Assembly: GCF_030463535.1 (NCBI RefSeq)
Contig: NC_132880.1
Span: 27,416,987-27,480,986, forward strand
Origin: Salminus brasiliensis
Taxonomy: Eukaryota; Chordata; Actinopteri; Characiformes; Bryconidae
Direction of reading: 5' to 3'
DNA length: 64,000 bases
Made by a program: the position numbers and the translations under genes
The notes under the pieces: model-generated
Database searches by the model: none
What the model was told of the DNA's origin: nothing
Seen by the model: only the letters and a program-made list of their open reading frames with translations
Part shown: positions 11,601 through 24,280 of the stretch, one piece after another
Numbering within the stretch: the stretch's first letter is position 1
How the letters are laid out: each line of letters opens with the position of its first letter

Positions 11601-13890
11601 GCTTCATTCCAGAGGTGGAGTATAGAGGCGACATTACATTAGGTTACAGATACAGACTGTTGTTTGTCTCTTTAAATGTTGGTATGGGACACCCAAACTT
11701 GTGATGTTTGATTTTGACAGAGGAATTGACTAATTGCCTTTAGCCTTGCCATTAGCTTAGCACATGATATTTTCCACTGATTTTTTCAGTGCTTGATCAT
11801 TGTCAGTCATCGAAGTCCGCACACTACACAATCTGCCCTGATTGATACGCCACACACTTTCAGATTTATCTTGGCTCTGATTGGTTGACAGTCTTTCAGG
11901 CATCAATATCAACATCACATTTCACACCAGAGAATCGTTGCCCCCCCTGCACTACAGAATACTGAGTACATGTCAATATTTCACAATCAGGGTAGCCCCG
12001 ACAGCACTGGGAGAAGACTGGAGGAGTAGAGATTGGACACCCTATAGACACCTCACACTATTGGATAATATGTAAAGCTCTCTGTTTAAGATTTCTGGAA
12101 GCCAATCAGCCTGTTTATCCTGTGGTGTGGACCAGGCATCAACCAATTGAAAACCTTTCCAGATCTTCATTAAAGGGACACAAACTTGCAGTTAAACATA
12201 AAAAAAACAGTGCAAGAAGCCAAGGATGGAGAGTAGAATTCAGTATATGTGTTTATTCACAATTCACAACAAGATTTAGTAGACTAATATAATATTAATA
12301 TACTAATATATATTCTAATATTTGTTAGCAATCTTAGTAAAGTAATGAAGCTAACTTTGAATCTGGCTAATCAATAGCATTACAGGCAAGTAGAAAACTA
12401 TGATAAACCACATCCATTTCTGTACAGTGTAGAGAGCCCCCACATCATGGCTAAAAACTCATCATGTGAAGAACTATTCCTTCTCTTTCTTTCCATAATG
12501 CTAAATGAAAAGTACTCTCAGCTTCACTCGGTTTAGTGTTTCGACTACATTTGTTTCAGAGTTGATCCTCTAGGTTTACAGAACTGTCTGTCCTTACACC
12601 ACCAGCAGCACTGCTGTCATTCGCTCTGGGGCTGCTTGGCACATTGTCTCCTTACGGAGCTCCTCTGCCGCGTAGCACTGTGTTGTTCGCTACAGCATCT
12701 TGCTGCTGAGGATTAGTTCTGCCCTCTCTCCTTCAGTGGCAGTCACATGGATGGCGGCAAGCTGCGAGTTGTGCATGCCGTCCTGACACCTCTGGTAGAA
12801 GCGTGTTCAGGAGGTAATCTAGTGCGAGCTCTTCTTGTGCAGCTTTTTTTTACCTTAGGGTAGGCCTACTGAGCCATCATGCTAAAATCTGCAGCCAGCA
12901 CATCTATCCATTCTCCTTTTAGCCTCCGCTTCTCCAGTAGCAGCCACCTGAGTGATAAAACCACCCAACACTAGACGGAAATGTCGCTGGAGGGCTGTAG
13001 TCAATGAAATGACTTGAGTAAACTTTTAAAGGTGACTCAGAGTATAAGTCTTCTATGTTCGATATGTTAAAAAAATCAGTGATCAATAGATTCTAGTCAT
13101 GAATAACAAATTAAAAGTCATGTATGCAAAGTTATTTAATTTTTATTTTTAAATAATTGATGAGATAAAGGTCAAATAAACACTCCAGTTTCCAATTATT
13201 TCAGTTTTTGATAATCCAGACTTTAAAGGGTTAAGATAACACGATTTATTGAAGTCAATCATAAAGACCTGAAACCCAGGTTCTTCTGCAGCAGCGGTTT
13301 GCATAACCACACCCAACTATAGCAGGATGCCACAATATTAGCCCCGGAGGTTCCACTCTCAATCCCCAGAGACTGCTCTCACCTCATTGGTTAGACTCCT
13401 CTAACGAACAGCTGGACATTATTTACATAGTAGAGGTCGTCTTCCTCAGCCAATTACACAGCAACAAATAATAGCATCATGGCACAAATCCCGCTCCCTG
13501 GTATGGTAAACTCAGGTTCGAATGTATATATCTGTTTATATCTCTGCCAATAAAAGCAACTACACTCGTCTGTGTGGTCAAATAAACGCTCTGCTTGCCT
13601 GTCAGTGTCACTGTCACTTGAGCGTCAATCTCCAAGTCCAGGGGCGTTATGTCTGCCATGGCAGCAAGCAATCACACTGAGTGCTATGCAGGGGTGTAGT
13701 CTACATCGGCGGTTCCCAATCAGTCCCAAGGGCCCCATAGATGGTTCACATTTTAGCTCCATTCCACCTCTCAACCCATGCACATACATGTTATATGGAC
13801 CATTCGGGCCCTGAGGACCAGTTTGTAAACCACTGGGCTATGTTATATGCTGTATATCCACTAGGAGAGGGTTTAGAGTTGCATTCTTAT
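11600..13890. other. No gene seen
   Basis: No coding signature on either strand. The 12590-12860 stretch is relatively GC-rich ('gctgctgaggattag', 'agctcctctgccgcgtagca') but has no open frame of note. Confidence 0.5.
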
Positions 13891-13897
13891 TTAAAAA

Positions 13898-13899
<2 letters not shown>

Positions 13900-13956
<57 letters not shown>
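13900..13956. repeat. (AT)n microsatellite
   Basis: 57 nt of alternating AT, immediately left of the TTAA-flanked MITE at 14001. Confidence 0.95.
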
Positions 13957-13962
<6 letters not shown>

Positions 13963-14000
13963 TCCATTCCATCGTGAATGAAATTAGGAAAGATTATTAA

Positions 14001-14127
14001 CCCCTTAACGCAGCAAGGCTTATTACACTACAGGGACTTCTGTACAAACTGATGGGGCTATTTTTTGGTAATAGACATTTGTAATAACATGTTCGGCCCG
14101 TCTGCAGAGTATAGGCTGTTTAAGGGG
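14001..14127 (-). mobile_element. TTAA-flanked MITE, full copy (127 nt)
   Basis: Ends CCCCTTAA and its complement TTAAGGGG. Flanked by TTAA on the left (13997-14000) and TTAG on the right (14128-14131). The core contains 'actacagggacttctgtaca'. TTAA target duplication plus CCC- ends point to a piggyBac-type MITE (inference). Confidence 0.7.
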
Positions 14128-14489
14128 TTAGATTAACACCACATTTTCTCTTTTCATCAGCCAAATAAATGAAATCTCTCTGAGCCTACTCCTCATCAAG
14201 CTGGCTAACAAACTGAAAACAGTCTGTTAAGCTGTTACACCAATGTACAGAATGAAAGCTGTGATAAACACTTCATGACGGCAATCTAAATGAGTACCAT
14301 ACGACCATTTTACAATGCAATGCATTAGCATATGCTATTCAGTGAGTCCACTGGTAGGCAAAAAGAATTACAAATATGACTTGATATGGCCACAAGACAA
14401 AGCAACCAACAAGCTCTTCAAGTGGCAACACTCTTTGTTTTATCGTCTGCCACTTTAATAGAAACATCTACCCTTGCCCTGTGTGTCTG

Positions 14490-14770
14490 TTTGTTGGTGA
14501 TATTTTTGAGTAATTGGTGAACCACCTCCAACTGCAGCAGTCACACCGGGATGTGTTAAAAGACCAGCCACACCGCTGTGCCTAATACACTTGTACCAGC
14601 ACCACACGCACTCCATCACGCTACTACTATGTCAGTGTCACTGCAGTGCTGAGAATGATCCACCAGTCAAATACTATATGGTCAACAGCAGTCTGACCAG
14701 TGATAAATAGGATAGAGGGCTTGTGTGAAGACAGATGGGCTACAGTCATCAAGTCTGTCTATTACGTACC
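14490..14770 (+). repeat. Dispersed repeat ('gagaatgatccaccagtcaaat' type)
   Basis: 'gtcagtgtcactgcagtgct' followed by 'gagaatgatccaccagtcaa' and 'acagatgggctacagtcatc', a common teleost interspersed repeat. Also at 3965 (minus) and 54690. Confidence 0.65.
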
Positions 14771-17000
14771 TGTAGGGTAGGAATGAGCAAAACTACTATT
14801 TTTTCTTCTCGAATAAGGCCGGTGCTGTAGTGTATGTACCATCTAGTCTGACAGTGGCTCGAGTGAGAGTGAGATAATGCCATAGTACACAGTGATCTTC
14901 AAACGCTGTGGACTTTAGCTGGTTACTCTCATCTCCACTGCCATCTGTCACATGACCACCTCCAAACGTGGTCTGAGTGAGCCCATCGTAATCCGATCAC
15001 GATGCGTCTCGAGGCTGTTTACCTGGCTTTTCATGCAAACTAGTTCAATCGGAACATGATCCAATCAGCACATGCCTGTTAATGCCAGGTGTAAAGAGGC
15101 TCATAGGCCCGTTTTACACCTGGTCACTTCATCCATCTTGGATTATAACTGGATAAGAGCCAAGCCACATAAAAAAAGGCAGTAGTGTAATCACACCCAA
15201 GACGTATTTAAACCACACACAAATCTGATCACTCAAACCAATTCAGGAAGAGGTGTGAGACACATTAAAGCCACGTGTTATAGAAGTGTAGGCACGTCCA
15301 TCTCTCCAAGACACAATCAACAACCAGTACCCCTCCCAGTACAACCTTAACACCAGTAATAATTGCAGCACAGTGAGCAAATATGCATAATCTGTCCCAC
15401 ACAGCGATCAGATTTCAGTCTGACTAACCGGAGAAGCATATGACTACTAAGTGCAAAAGCATGTGGCGTTTTTTTTTTAAATAATCAAGATACAGTCCAG
15501 GTACTAGTCACATAAAGTGATCAGGTGTAAACAGGTTCTTAGAGAACACCTAGACAAAGGCCTTGAGTCTTGTTTTTTAAGTTTTTTTGGACAGCAAGGG
15601 TCTCGTCCCATGAGAATCAAACTTGTGCAGTCTCTTTCTGTAAGTAGATGCTGTACTTTGACATCAACTGTGGCAACAGCTACCTGTAGGTCCCGTGATG
15701 ATTGTATTATGGGATTGGAGGACCGTTGGAGACTTCTTTACATATTTTGTGGTCTGCTTTTGGGCTGAACTTGCTAGGGTGGCCTGACCTAGCCATGTTG
15801 GCAGTTGTTTCACTAGTAAATTATTTTCTGGACAGTAGAATCCGTCCAGCTCTAATTGTTCTGACGTCTACCTAAGACTCACATGCATGGACAGCCTTCT
15901 TTCTGAGAACTCAGAGAGCCCTTTGCATCTGACTGTGGTGATCCCACTCTAACTAAATGTCTGAGGTTTCAATAAGATAGGCTCCTCCAGAATCCTCTCC
16001 TGACTGTACATTACTGTATATGGATGTGTGTATACATGCAAACAAACTATTGCTATTCCTAATATGCTAAATGTAAGCTGGCAGGGATTTTGGGCCCCAT
16101 TAAAAGATATGACTCTCTACAACTCTATTAATTTGAATACATTTTTAGAGCCCCTGTTATACAGAGGCCCTTAGAATCACTGTAAACCCCCATACAGACA
16201 GGGTTACAGTGACTGTTACTGTTACACTGTTAGTGTAAGGGAGTGTTTTGTGTTTTCAGTTTGTCCCATTATAGCAAATCGCAAAAAAGGACACACAGGT
16301 GTCACTGATGCAGAGCCTCACTCTTTTTCCCTGTGGTCATTTTCACCACATAAATCCTCAATTTAGCCAAGTCAGTGAGGTGATACCCATCTAAAAAACA
16401 CCACCTCTTCACATTTCACTTAGACTATCCAGGTTACCTCTAGCCTTCAAAGTCCAAAATAGAAAATATTGCTCTCTTAACATGCCAGACAGTTTGGACT
16501 GTCGAACAGGAAGCACTTGACCCATATTGCACACATCTCCGCTCCTCTCTCCTTCATGGTCACTGTAAACCAGAATCTATTTATAGCAAACTGAGCTAAA
16601 TATGACAGCCAGGCTCCTCCAAAAAAACACAACAACAAAAAAACCCAGCAAACCAATTTGCTAAACACATTCCAGATCCATGCGAGAAGCTATCGTCACA
16701 CGGTCCAGTAGGGGCCTTAAAGAAAAGTGTCATAAAATGTCCTAAAACAGTCATGTGAAAAATGTGAAGCTCAGATGATCACACAATGTTAAACACACAT
16801 CCCTATTTCAGTTTTCTTACTTTTGGCAGTATCTGAGTTAACAGATGTGCAGTATTTTACACTTTGTGCATTTCAATCATTGGAGGCACTACTTTTTGCC
16901 AGTTTGCCTGACTTTGAAGGGACGTTTAATTCATTCGCCCAATTTTCTGCCCCACTTTTACCACTTTCCCCGCTGTAGGCTTAGGGCGCGTCCTGTTTTT
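14770..17000. other. No gene seen
   Basis: Mostly unique DNA. 14985-15115 contains 'cgtaatccgatcacgatgcg' and repeated 'tttacacctgg/ggtgtaaa' words that may be a decayed inverted repeat. No coding signature. Confidence 0.45.
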
Positions 17001-17942
17001 TTTTTCTGAGAAAGAAACCTCCACTCTTTCGCCGCTGTGCTGCGTCTGAGCCTCTCACGGCTGGCTCAATGACAATCAAAGGTCAAATACGGCGCCAATT
17101 ATTTATTTCATTCCCAGCCTGGCTTTTGTTTTGATAGGCTGCTGCTGCTGCACTCACGGGTAGCTTCCCTTGTTCCTCCAGCTCTGCTCCTGAGCATCGC
17201 ATTAAGCTTACACTGATTTATACGATCCCACGTCGTGAAGACATCCAGAGAACGATCTTAGCAGATGGGTCGCAGATCGTAACGTACGCTATAGCGTAAA
17301 TATACGTAAAACGGTATATTGGATGGATGCAGACAGAACGGATCACACATGCGGCATTTTGCACTGTGTGAGTGAGCGAGCTGGCTGGTCTTCACACCGT
17401 GAGCCTCGCTCCATCAGACACAGACTGGACGCTTTTTGGACCATCTCGCGCGTGTCGTGTCGCATGTGACCACCGGCAGTGTTGACTTAGCACTATTTGA
17501 CCTACTGTAGCTTCACACCCGCAGGCTCTATGTCACACCTGAGCTCGCGCGTGTGTGTGTGTACGCGCGCCTATATGTGGGGCTGCCAGGATGCATGACA
17601 GACCACAGGTGTGTGCGTGCGCGTGTGCGTGAGTGAGTGAGACAGAGAGACTGTGTGTGTGTGTGTGTGTGTTCTTTTTTTTTTCGCGTGCACTCGTTTT
17701 ATACCACTTAACCTGAAATGCACTGCGCGCGCCCCTGTGCATCTTTGTGACGCATGCACACGTGCGCGCACCCCAGACACGCTCGCGCGCGCGCGCTCAA
17801 TGCAGATCCGTAAACGGCTGCTTTTATTTCCAGACAAAACAAATAAACAAACAAACAAACAAACAAACGGGAAAACAGAACAGCACTTCTCTTAACCTTA
17901 CTGTCCTCCTTCTGGAGAGACTTCCTCACACACAGACACACA

Positions 17943-17973
<31 letters not shown>

Positions 17974-18582
17974 GTCTCCTCTCTTGTCCAGTCTATCCTT
18001 TTCTGCTTCCTTCCTCCACCACCTCACACCGCAGCTTCACCACCACTAAAGATTCTCTTTCATCCGCCCTTCTGTCTTTCTGCTCTCCCTTTCATCACCC
18101 CCCAAACTCCCCCCTCTCCAACCACCACCCACCACCTCCCCTCCGCCACCGTTCACGTCAGTCTGTGGCGGGTTACCCCCCCCCCCCCCCCATCTTTCTC
18201 CTCCATTCCTTCTCTCCTTCCTCCAGTAGCCCACCGCGACCACCATGCTGGAGATAACGGTCTAAAAGCGTCCGAGACTAGCGGCCTTTTAACCGGATGG
18301 TTTCCATAGAAACAGCCATACATACATACATACATACACATGCTCCCCCGCGAGGATAGCAGATAGAGGAGGGTGGGTGCGAGGTGGGGGTCTCTGATCA
18401 GAGAGCATCGTCCACTCCCCCGACCCCGCTCCGACCCCTTTACCCCTTCAAACAGGCAGAAGGAATAACGCAGTTCTTACTGATGGTGCGGGAGCCGATA
18501 CAGCCCATGATGTCTCAGCGAGGGCCGGTCAGTGCACGAGGAAGAAGAAGAGGCGCCCCTTCAGCAGACATTGCGCTTTTCC

Positions 18583-18617
<35 letters not shown>

Positions 18618-18850
18618 CCCCCTCTCTCTCTCTCTCTCCTCTTCGTCCTCTTCTCCGCGTCTCTCTCTCTCTCTCCGCGAGACTGCGTGCGAGTGTGTGC
18701 CTCCCTCTCGCTCTCGTTCGCGCGCGCGCGCTCTCTCTCTCTCCGTCATCCTCTCTTCTCCTCCCTCTCGCTCTCCCTCCCTCACACAGACACACACACG
18801 CACGCACGCATAGCACACACGCACTCTCTCTCTCTCTCTCTCTCGGTGGC
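17000..18850. promoter_or_regulatory. CpG-rich, microsatellite-rich tract; candidate promoter or first-exon region of an unrecognised gene
   Basis: CpG is frequent here (cgcgcgc runs at 17567, 17785 and 18719; many CGs at 17220-17480 and 18230-18560) in contrast to the CpG-poor surroundings. It holds (GT)n, (CA)n, (CT)n, (AAAC)n at 17837-17867, a C16 run at 18176-18191 and (CATA)n at 18315. The open frames here are repeats of Thr-His, Ser-Leu or Arg-Glu and match no protein. I cannot tell the strand or the gene. Confidence 0.4.
18585..18615. repeat. (CA)n microsatellite in the CpG-rich tract
   Basis: CA repeats followed by CT repeats (about 18623-18640) and CGCG-rich short runs. Confidence 0.95.
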
Positions 18851-19024
18851 ATGCTGTGAGATTTGAGTCAGTCAGTCAGTAAGTCAGTGTGTCTGAGAGG
18901 GAGATTGTGTTTGGCTCTGATTCTGATTCTGATTCTACGGTTAATCACGATTAATCTCATGTTAATCTCATCACGAGTAATCACAGCGTTTTGTGTAGTT
19001 GATCACTCCCCAGTCTGGTTATTC

Positions 19025-20068
19025 GATGCAATGCAACTTTACTGTCATTACACTAATACAGGGTAATACAGGCTCCCGTGCAGAGTAGGTAGGCCATGAT
19101 ACAGTGGTGCAAGGACAATAGACAAGACATGAGACAGGGTGCACAGACAATAAATACAGTAAATACAGAAATATGTGCAAAAGTGTGCTTGAAGGCTGGA
19201 TGCTTAAGGTCCAAAAGAAGTTACTGTACTAATAGATATAAATATGTTGAGCAGCGATGTGTTGTGTGTGTTAATAAAAAGAGTACAGGCAGTGCAGGAG
19301 TGTGTGCTGAGGTAGACCAGTCTGGTATTATAGCATCATCACGTATGTAAACCGAGTGTACAGTGCAGTAATGGGTATTGCAGCTTGGTGATGAGGTACA
19401 GAGGATGATATACAGCTTATGTACTGAGAGGGAGTTCCAGTTCCAGTGCAGAGTGCATCCAGTCCCTGAGCTAGTGGAGCTCAGTGTGCATATGATGAGT
19501 GAACTGGAAGGATCAGGGTGATCAGTAGCAGTCTTTATGTATGTGTGTGTGTGTGTGTGTGTGTTCAGGATGAGGTTGGTGTTGCTAGACAACTGTTCTT
19601 AAAACTGTACTTGAATCTGGTGGTTGTGGCTCTGATGCTCCTGTACCTTTATCAGTGACTGGGGTGAGTGGGGTCAGAGGAGATGTTGTAGAGGTCCTGT
19701 ATGGGTGGGAGGGCAGCTGCAGTGAGGTACTGGGCAGTTTTCACCACTCTCTGCAGGGCCTTGTGTTCAGCAGCAGTGACGCTGCCATACCAGACTGTGA
19801 TGCAGCTGGTCAGAATGCTGTTGGAGTTGAATGGTGTTGGAGCTGTGTTTTGTGATAGAGTTGTTGATGTAGAATGTAAAGCATGGGTGAGAGAAAGTGT
19901 GGTCAAACCTTTTTTATGGACTGTGGTCTGTCAGAGAGGAAGTCCATAATCCAGTTACAGAGTGTGTGGCTTATTCCGAAAGTGTTATGTTTGGAGACCA
20001 GTCTGGACGGGATGATGGTGTTGAAGGCAGAGCTGAAGTCAACAAACAGCATTCTGACATTCTGACCA
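19025..20068 (-). mobile_element. L2-type LINE with internal deletions
   Basis: On the minus strand, 20060 down to 19880 encodes [20 protein letters not shown] (reverse-transcriptase motif A region). Then 19820-19660 encodes LTSCITVWYGSVTAAEHKAL and QDLYN..SDPTHPSH (C-terminal region). The 3' end is the cleavage-side 'aatgacagtaaagttgcatt' at 19025-19050. The central YxDD part is missing between these, and frameshifts are present. Confidence 0.75.
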
Positions 20069-20079
20069 GTTATCGTTCA

Positions 20080-20575
20080 TGGTTTATGTTGCAGACCTGA
20101 CTCAGCCATGCAGATTCCAATCCTTGCTTCCTAGAGAGGACACTCAGGTGCTTGTTCAGTCCTCCTCCTATGGGTACCATCAGTCCCTACGATTGATCCA
20201 GAACCCAGTGGCAAGACTTATCTTCTATCTTCCAAGGCTGTATTGTCTTTACTGGCTTCCTGTAGCTGCCCATCAGATTCAGAATGAGACTGACACTGGC
20301 ATACAAAGTAAAAAATAGACCAGCCCCTCCCTACCTGAGGCGGAATGGTCGAAACCACATTCGTACCAAGAACCCTTCAAGCTGCAAGTACAGCTCAGTT
20401 TGATCCACCATCCCTCAAGACACATGGAAGAGGAGCATCAAGACTTTTCTCTGCTTTGACACCGAGCTGGTGGAACGAACTTCCCCTGAGTGTCCTAGCC
20501 GCTTGCTGCCATCAACCGCCCACTGAAGACTGAGTCTCTTTCAAGAGCACGTAAACCAGCACTTATCTTGCACAT
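20080..20575 (+). mobile_element. LINE C-terminal fragment (second family)
   Basis: Frames encode SLRLIQNPVARLIF, then YWLPVAAHQI, then RPAPPYL and STAQFDPPSLKTHGRGASRL, SWWNELPL. This is the L2/Rex-type C-terminal tail, broken by frameshifts. It abuts the minus-strand LINE at 19025-20068. Confidence 0.75.
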
Positions 20576-20579
20576 ATTA

Positions 20580-21330
20580 ATGCATGTGATTGCAGTCATG
20601 GCTTCAATTGATTAAGCTGGCATTCAGACAAAGTGGAGGATATAGAATGTATCTAAATTTTGAGTATTGTTTATTTTTTATACTGACTTAAAGCTTTGGC
20701 AGTATCTATGCTTAGATGTATCTTTGGACTCATCTAGTCTATTCACACTAGCTAGAGATGTTTTCTTTCCACACCGTTCACTGTTCTAGTCTGGGTTGCA
20801 GTGGGTACATTGGGTGCAATGCCTTTAAAGACATTTAAAAACATTCACTTGCATGTTCTTTATAATGTCCTTCCATGTTAATGGCTATAAAGTGAGCAAA
20901 TTTCATAATTTTTAATACGTTTTAATCATTACAGTGCTTGTAGGATTAAAATATAAGGTTTAAGGTTCACTTACTGTAATATCTCACAAATATGTACATC
21001 TAGATTTAAAGCATGGACAGACTGATTCTAGAGAAAATTACTGGAGCACAGAGAGCTCAATCGTTTGTTCTGAATCATAAATATCATAATAATCATATAA
21101 TCATAACAGTTCATAAATAGAACTTGTGGGTGCCGCTGTTTGATGCTAGTTCTGTGTACATATCACATGGCTTCAGGCTACATCCCAAATCACACAATTC
21201 GGTACTTTACGTACTACAGAAATTAGTGCTTCTAATGGTGGGGCACATTTTACATAGCATTTAGTGCAGTAACATGTTGTGTGAGTCAACTAGACAATGC
21301 AACCTCTAGCCTCTGGTACAGGGATATTAA
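20580..21330. other. No gene seen
   Basis: AT-rich. A 'ggctacatcccaaatcacac' block at about 21176 resembles the ends of common small DNA-transposon repeats. Confidence 0.4.
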
Positions 21331-21332
21331 AC

Positions 21333-21830
21333 TCAAATTAGCTGGGGGCCAGTAGCCAGGCAGTATTCTCCAAGGGGGCGCCAGAGCTCTTTAAGCAAGT
21401 CTATTTGGGAGTAAATATCTGAGTGGAGCAATCTATGAACGATTGTTGCACGATTGTTAACATTACACAGCTCCTGGAATTTGTCCTTAGTGGGATTCTT
21501 GGATATTGCATGCATTTGCCATAAAGATAGCAGTGCTTCAGTCACTTTAAATCGGTCATTTACTCCTCTGACAAATGTAGTGAGTTGTGCATTAGCATTC
21601 ACGTCTCGGCTCTTATTGAGTGCCAGTGAATAGGCACTGAATCCTTACACTTTGATGCACAGCTGATCATAAATGTCATCCGACAACTCGCTGATGCACT
21701 TGGCCACTGTCCCTCTGTGCGGATTGTCTGCTTATATGATGAGCTTGCTCACCACATAGCTCGCCTCGACTGCTGCATTACTTTCTCATTTTGCTCAGTA
21801 AAAATAGTTCTGCTGCAGGGACAGACCTCA
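21333..21830 (-). mobile_element. hAT-type (GTF2IRD2/ZBED-like) transposase relic
   Basis: Minus strand gives NAAVEASYVVSKLI, then TVAKCISELSDDIYDQL, YSLALNKSRD and NAQLTTFVRGVNDRFKVTEA. This is the order seen in hAT-family proteins related to GTF2IRD2 (…YSLAxDES…QLxIFIRGV…VTEELL). Several stops; a fragment only. Confidence 0.65.
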
Positions 21831-23460
21831 GCGACAGACCTCAGCTCCCTCCTTCCCTCTCCTCTCTCTCTCTCATATCTAGCATACCGGTCTACATGTT
21901 TAGTTGTGCAACGCCGCTTAAGATTTAGTCAATTTGAGTGGTTTATAGTCTAGATTTAGTCGTGAGCTAAAACCTGTGCGTAGCATGAGACATGCTGCCA
22001 GCAGACAGTGTTTAGCCAGCGTGTTGCCTGGTGAAAAGAATTAAGGAAAAACACTTTTATAAAAAATTGTGTAAAAAGTGATTGCTGTAGAGCTTAAAAA
22101 CATATTATAAACTAACATAAAACATAAATTATATAAATAGGTATAAATAGAAAATAGAGTCTATAAGATGAGGATAACAACTTAAGAGGTAGTTGAGACC
22201 CCTGCTCTAGTAAGTACTATTGGGGAATACAGATGTAATGTTATGGATAGGCAGCTAGTGTAAAAGGCATGGTAACTGGTTGTGCTATTACAGTTAATGT
22301 CCTGGTGTAATGTAGTGAACAGTTAATGATTCAAGTGAATGAATCATGTGCATAGTTGCAGTAGAATAATATTACAGGATTTTACATAAATAGCATTATT
22401 TGAAAACTGGGATTTCTTGCTCCTGGGCTTGCAGTTTACAAGCTGAGAGACACAGAACCGGGATCTCAAGGGGAAAAAAAGCATGTGGACTGACACAGCA
22501 GAGTAGTATTACCAGATTATACACAAACATGTCTTGGGTTACACAGTGTTATGAGGTTTTCATGAGCATGATCCTGCCTGCTTCACCAAAGTTACACACT
22601 GCAGTTTCTGGCAGTCCGGGCCCGAAGTAGAACCAATTGGGGCACAATCCTCCCTGTTACTGGTTGGTGGAGCATGGATGGGATTTTGAAGCTGTTATTT
22701 TAAGGTACAAATTCTACATATTGTTGCTTTAAGGAACGCCATTGGACCATGCTGTACCTTAGAGGGTACATTTACTTTCTCCGTACCTTTGTACTGTACA
22801 GTGCCATTTTTCCCCTTTGCATGCATTATATATACAGTACAATTCAGCCAGAATTGGACCCAGATTGGAATGGGACCCAGATCTGGCAGTGACAGTGGCT
22901 CATGTGTGAGAACACACTACAAAATTGGGCAATGGCTACTGGTTTTGAGGGGTAAATCATCCTTGATCTTATTTTGTATGCCGCTAGTCTAGTCGGATAG
23001 TCTAGACTTGTGTGGATGTCTTGTGTTAATAGCCCTCTCAGTTAGAAGCCAAAAGACTCTTCCTCTCTCTGTGTTCCTCTGACAATGCAGTAAATCTCAT
23101 CCCTCTATCCCTCCCTCTTTTGCCCCTCCTTCTTTCTATATTCCTTTTTTTCAGCTTTCACTTACATTCTGGGAGCCATGCACATAAACATGTCTCTGTT
23201 TTTTGTCTTTCTCTCTTATCCTCCACCACCCTTATATCACAATAACCTCATATGGGCGGTGGTGGGTGGGTGTATGTGTGTGCGTGTGTTTGCATCTATA
23301 AATCTTGTGTGTGTGTGAGTGTGTGTGTCGTGTCCAGTCTGTCCGCACGGCTCCGTAACCTTGAACGCACCCAGGCGTGTGCGCGAATCTGACCGCATCA
23401 ATGTGCACGCGCCCACTGCCTCGAGCTAGAGGAGGATCCACTGTTTTAGTCTCAGACTGC
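21830..23460. other. No gene seen
   Basis: Unique AT-rich DNA, with a CpG-rich patch at 23330-23430 containing (GT)n. Confidence 0.45.
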
Positions 23461-23499
23461 ACTGAGGGAAACAGAGGGTGGGGGTAGTGGTAAGAGAGT

Positions 23500-23559
23500 G
23501 GGGGGGGGGGGGGGGCAAATTAGTATTCTGGAAGAAGGTGGGAGAAAGAGGCAGAGAGA

Positions 23560-23632
<73 letters not shown>

Positions 23633-23653
23633 TGAGAGAGAGAGAGAGAGAGA
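23500..23653. repeat. G16 run and long (GA)n purine tract
   Basis: Sixteen G at 23500-23515, then about 90 nt of GA repeats at 23564-23653 followed by a short GT run. Nearly all-purine over 150 nt. Confidence 0.95.
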
Positions 23654-24280
23654 TGGAGTGTGTGTGTGTGGGAGTGTATGTATGTATTGGTATTACAGGA
23701 AAGCCATCCAAACAAACATCAGGCTTGGCTGAGAACACACAGATTTTCTACAGCTGCCTTCCCTCAACCCTACATTGTTTTACATCCATGCTAATACCAT
23801 GTTAAGCAGAAGGGAAATTTGCTGTTGTCAACTTTTTAAAACGGAATCCATTAACATAAAAAAAAAACATACAACATTTCCATTCACTTATGTTAGTTAT
23901 TGCCACATAACCACTGTGCTGAATGGCCTCCTCATTATGAACACCTTATTGGCGAAGAGACTATGACTCATCTTGCTTATACAAGTGCATTGTGCATTTG
24001 AACAAGTTTGTCATTTAGCCCTTCATTAGTGGTCAATTTTTCACCACAAGACAACTGCTGGCCTTTCTTGGGTAGTGGACGATTCTCACCACAGCACTGG
24101 CATTTTTACATGCACTCAAGAGGCTTGGCATTAGTCTGACTGAGAATGCTGGTTTTAATAAGCTACACTGATACAAGTGAAACAGTTCAAATGTCATAGA
24201 GGCCAATGCAAGAGGGGGTAATTGGGAGAGTCAGGTGGGCTGGTAAAATTCTGGGCTGCTTAGCATGGGCTAACATAAGT

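Noticed and set aside
14985..15115. Palindromic 'ccaggtgtaaa' words as a possible regulatory cluster
   Set aside because: Better explained as ends of a decayed DNA transposon; nothing decisive is visible.
18384..18866. 160-codon open frame in the CpG-rich tract
   Set aside because: The second half is Thr-His and Ser-Leu repeats from (CA)n and (CT)n; both strands and several frames are open only because of low complexity.
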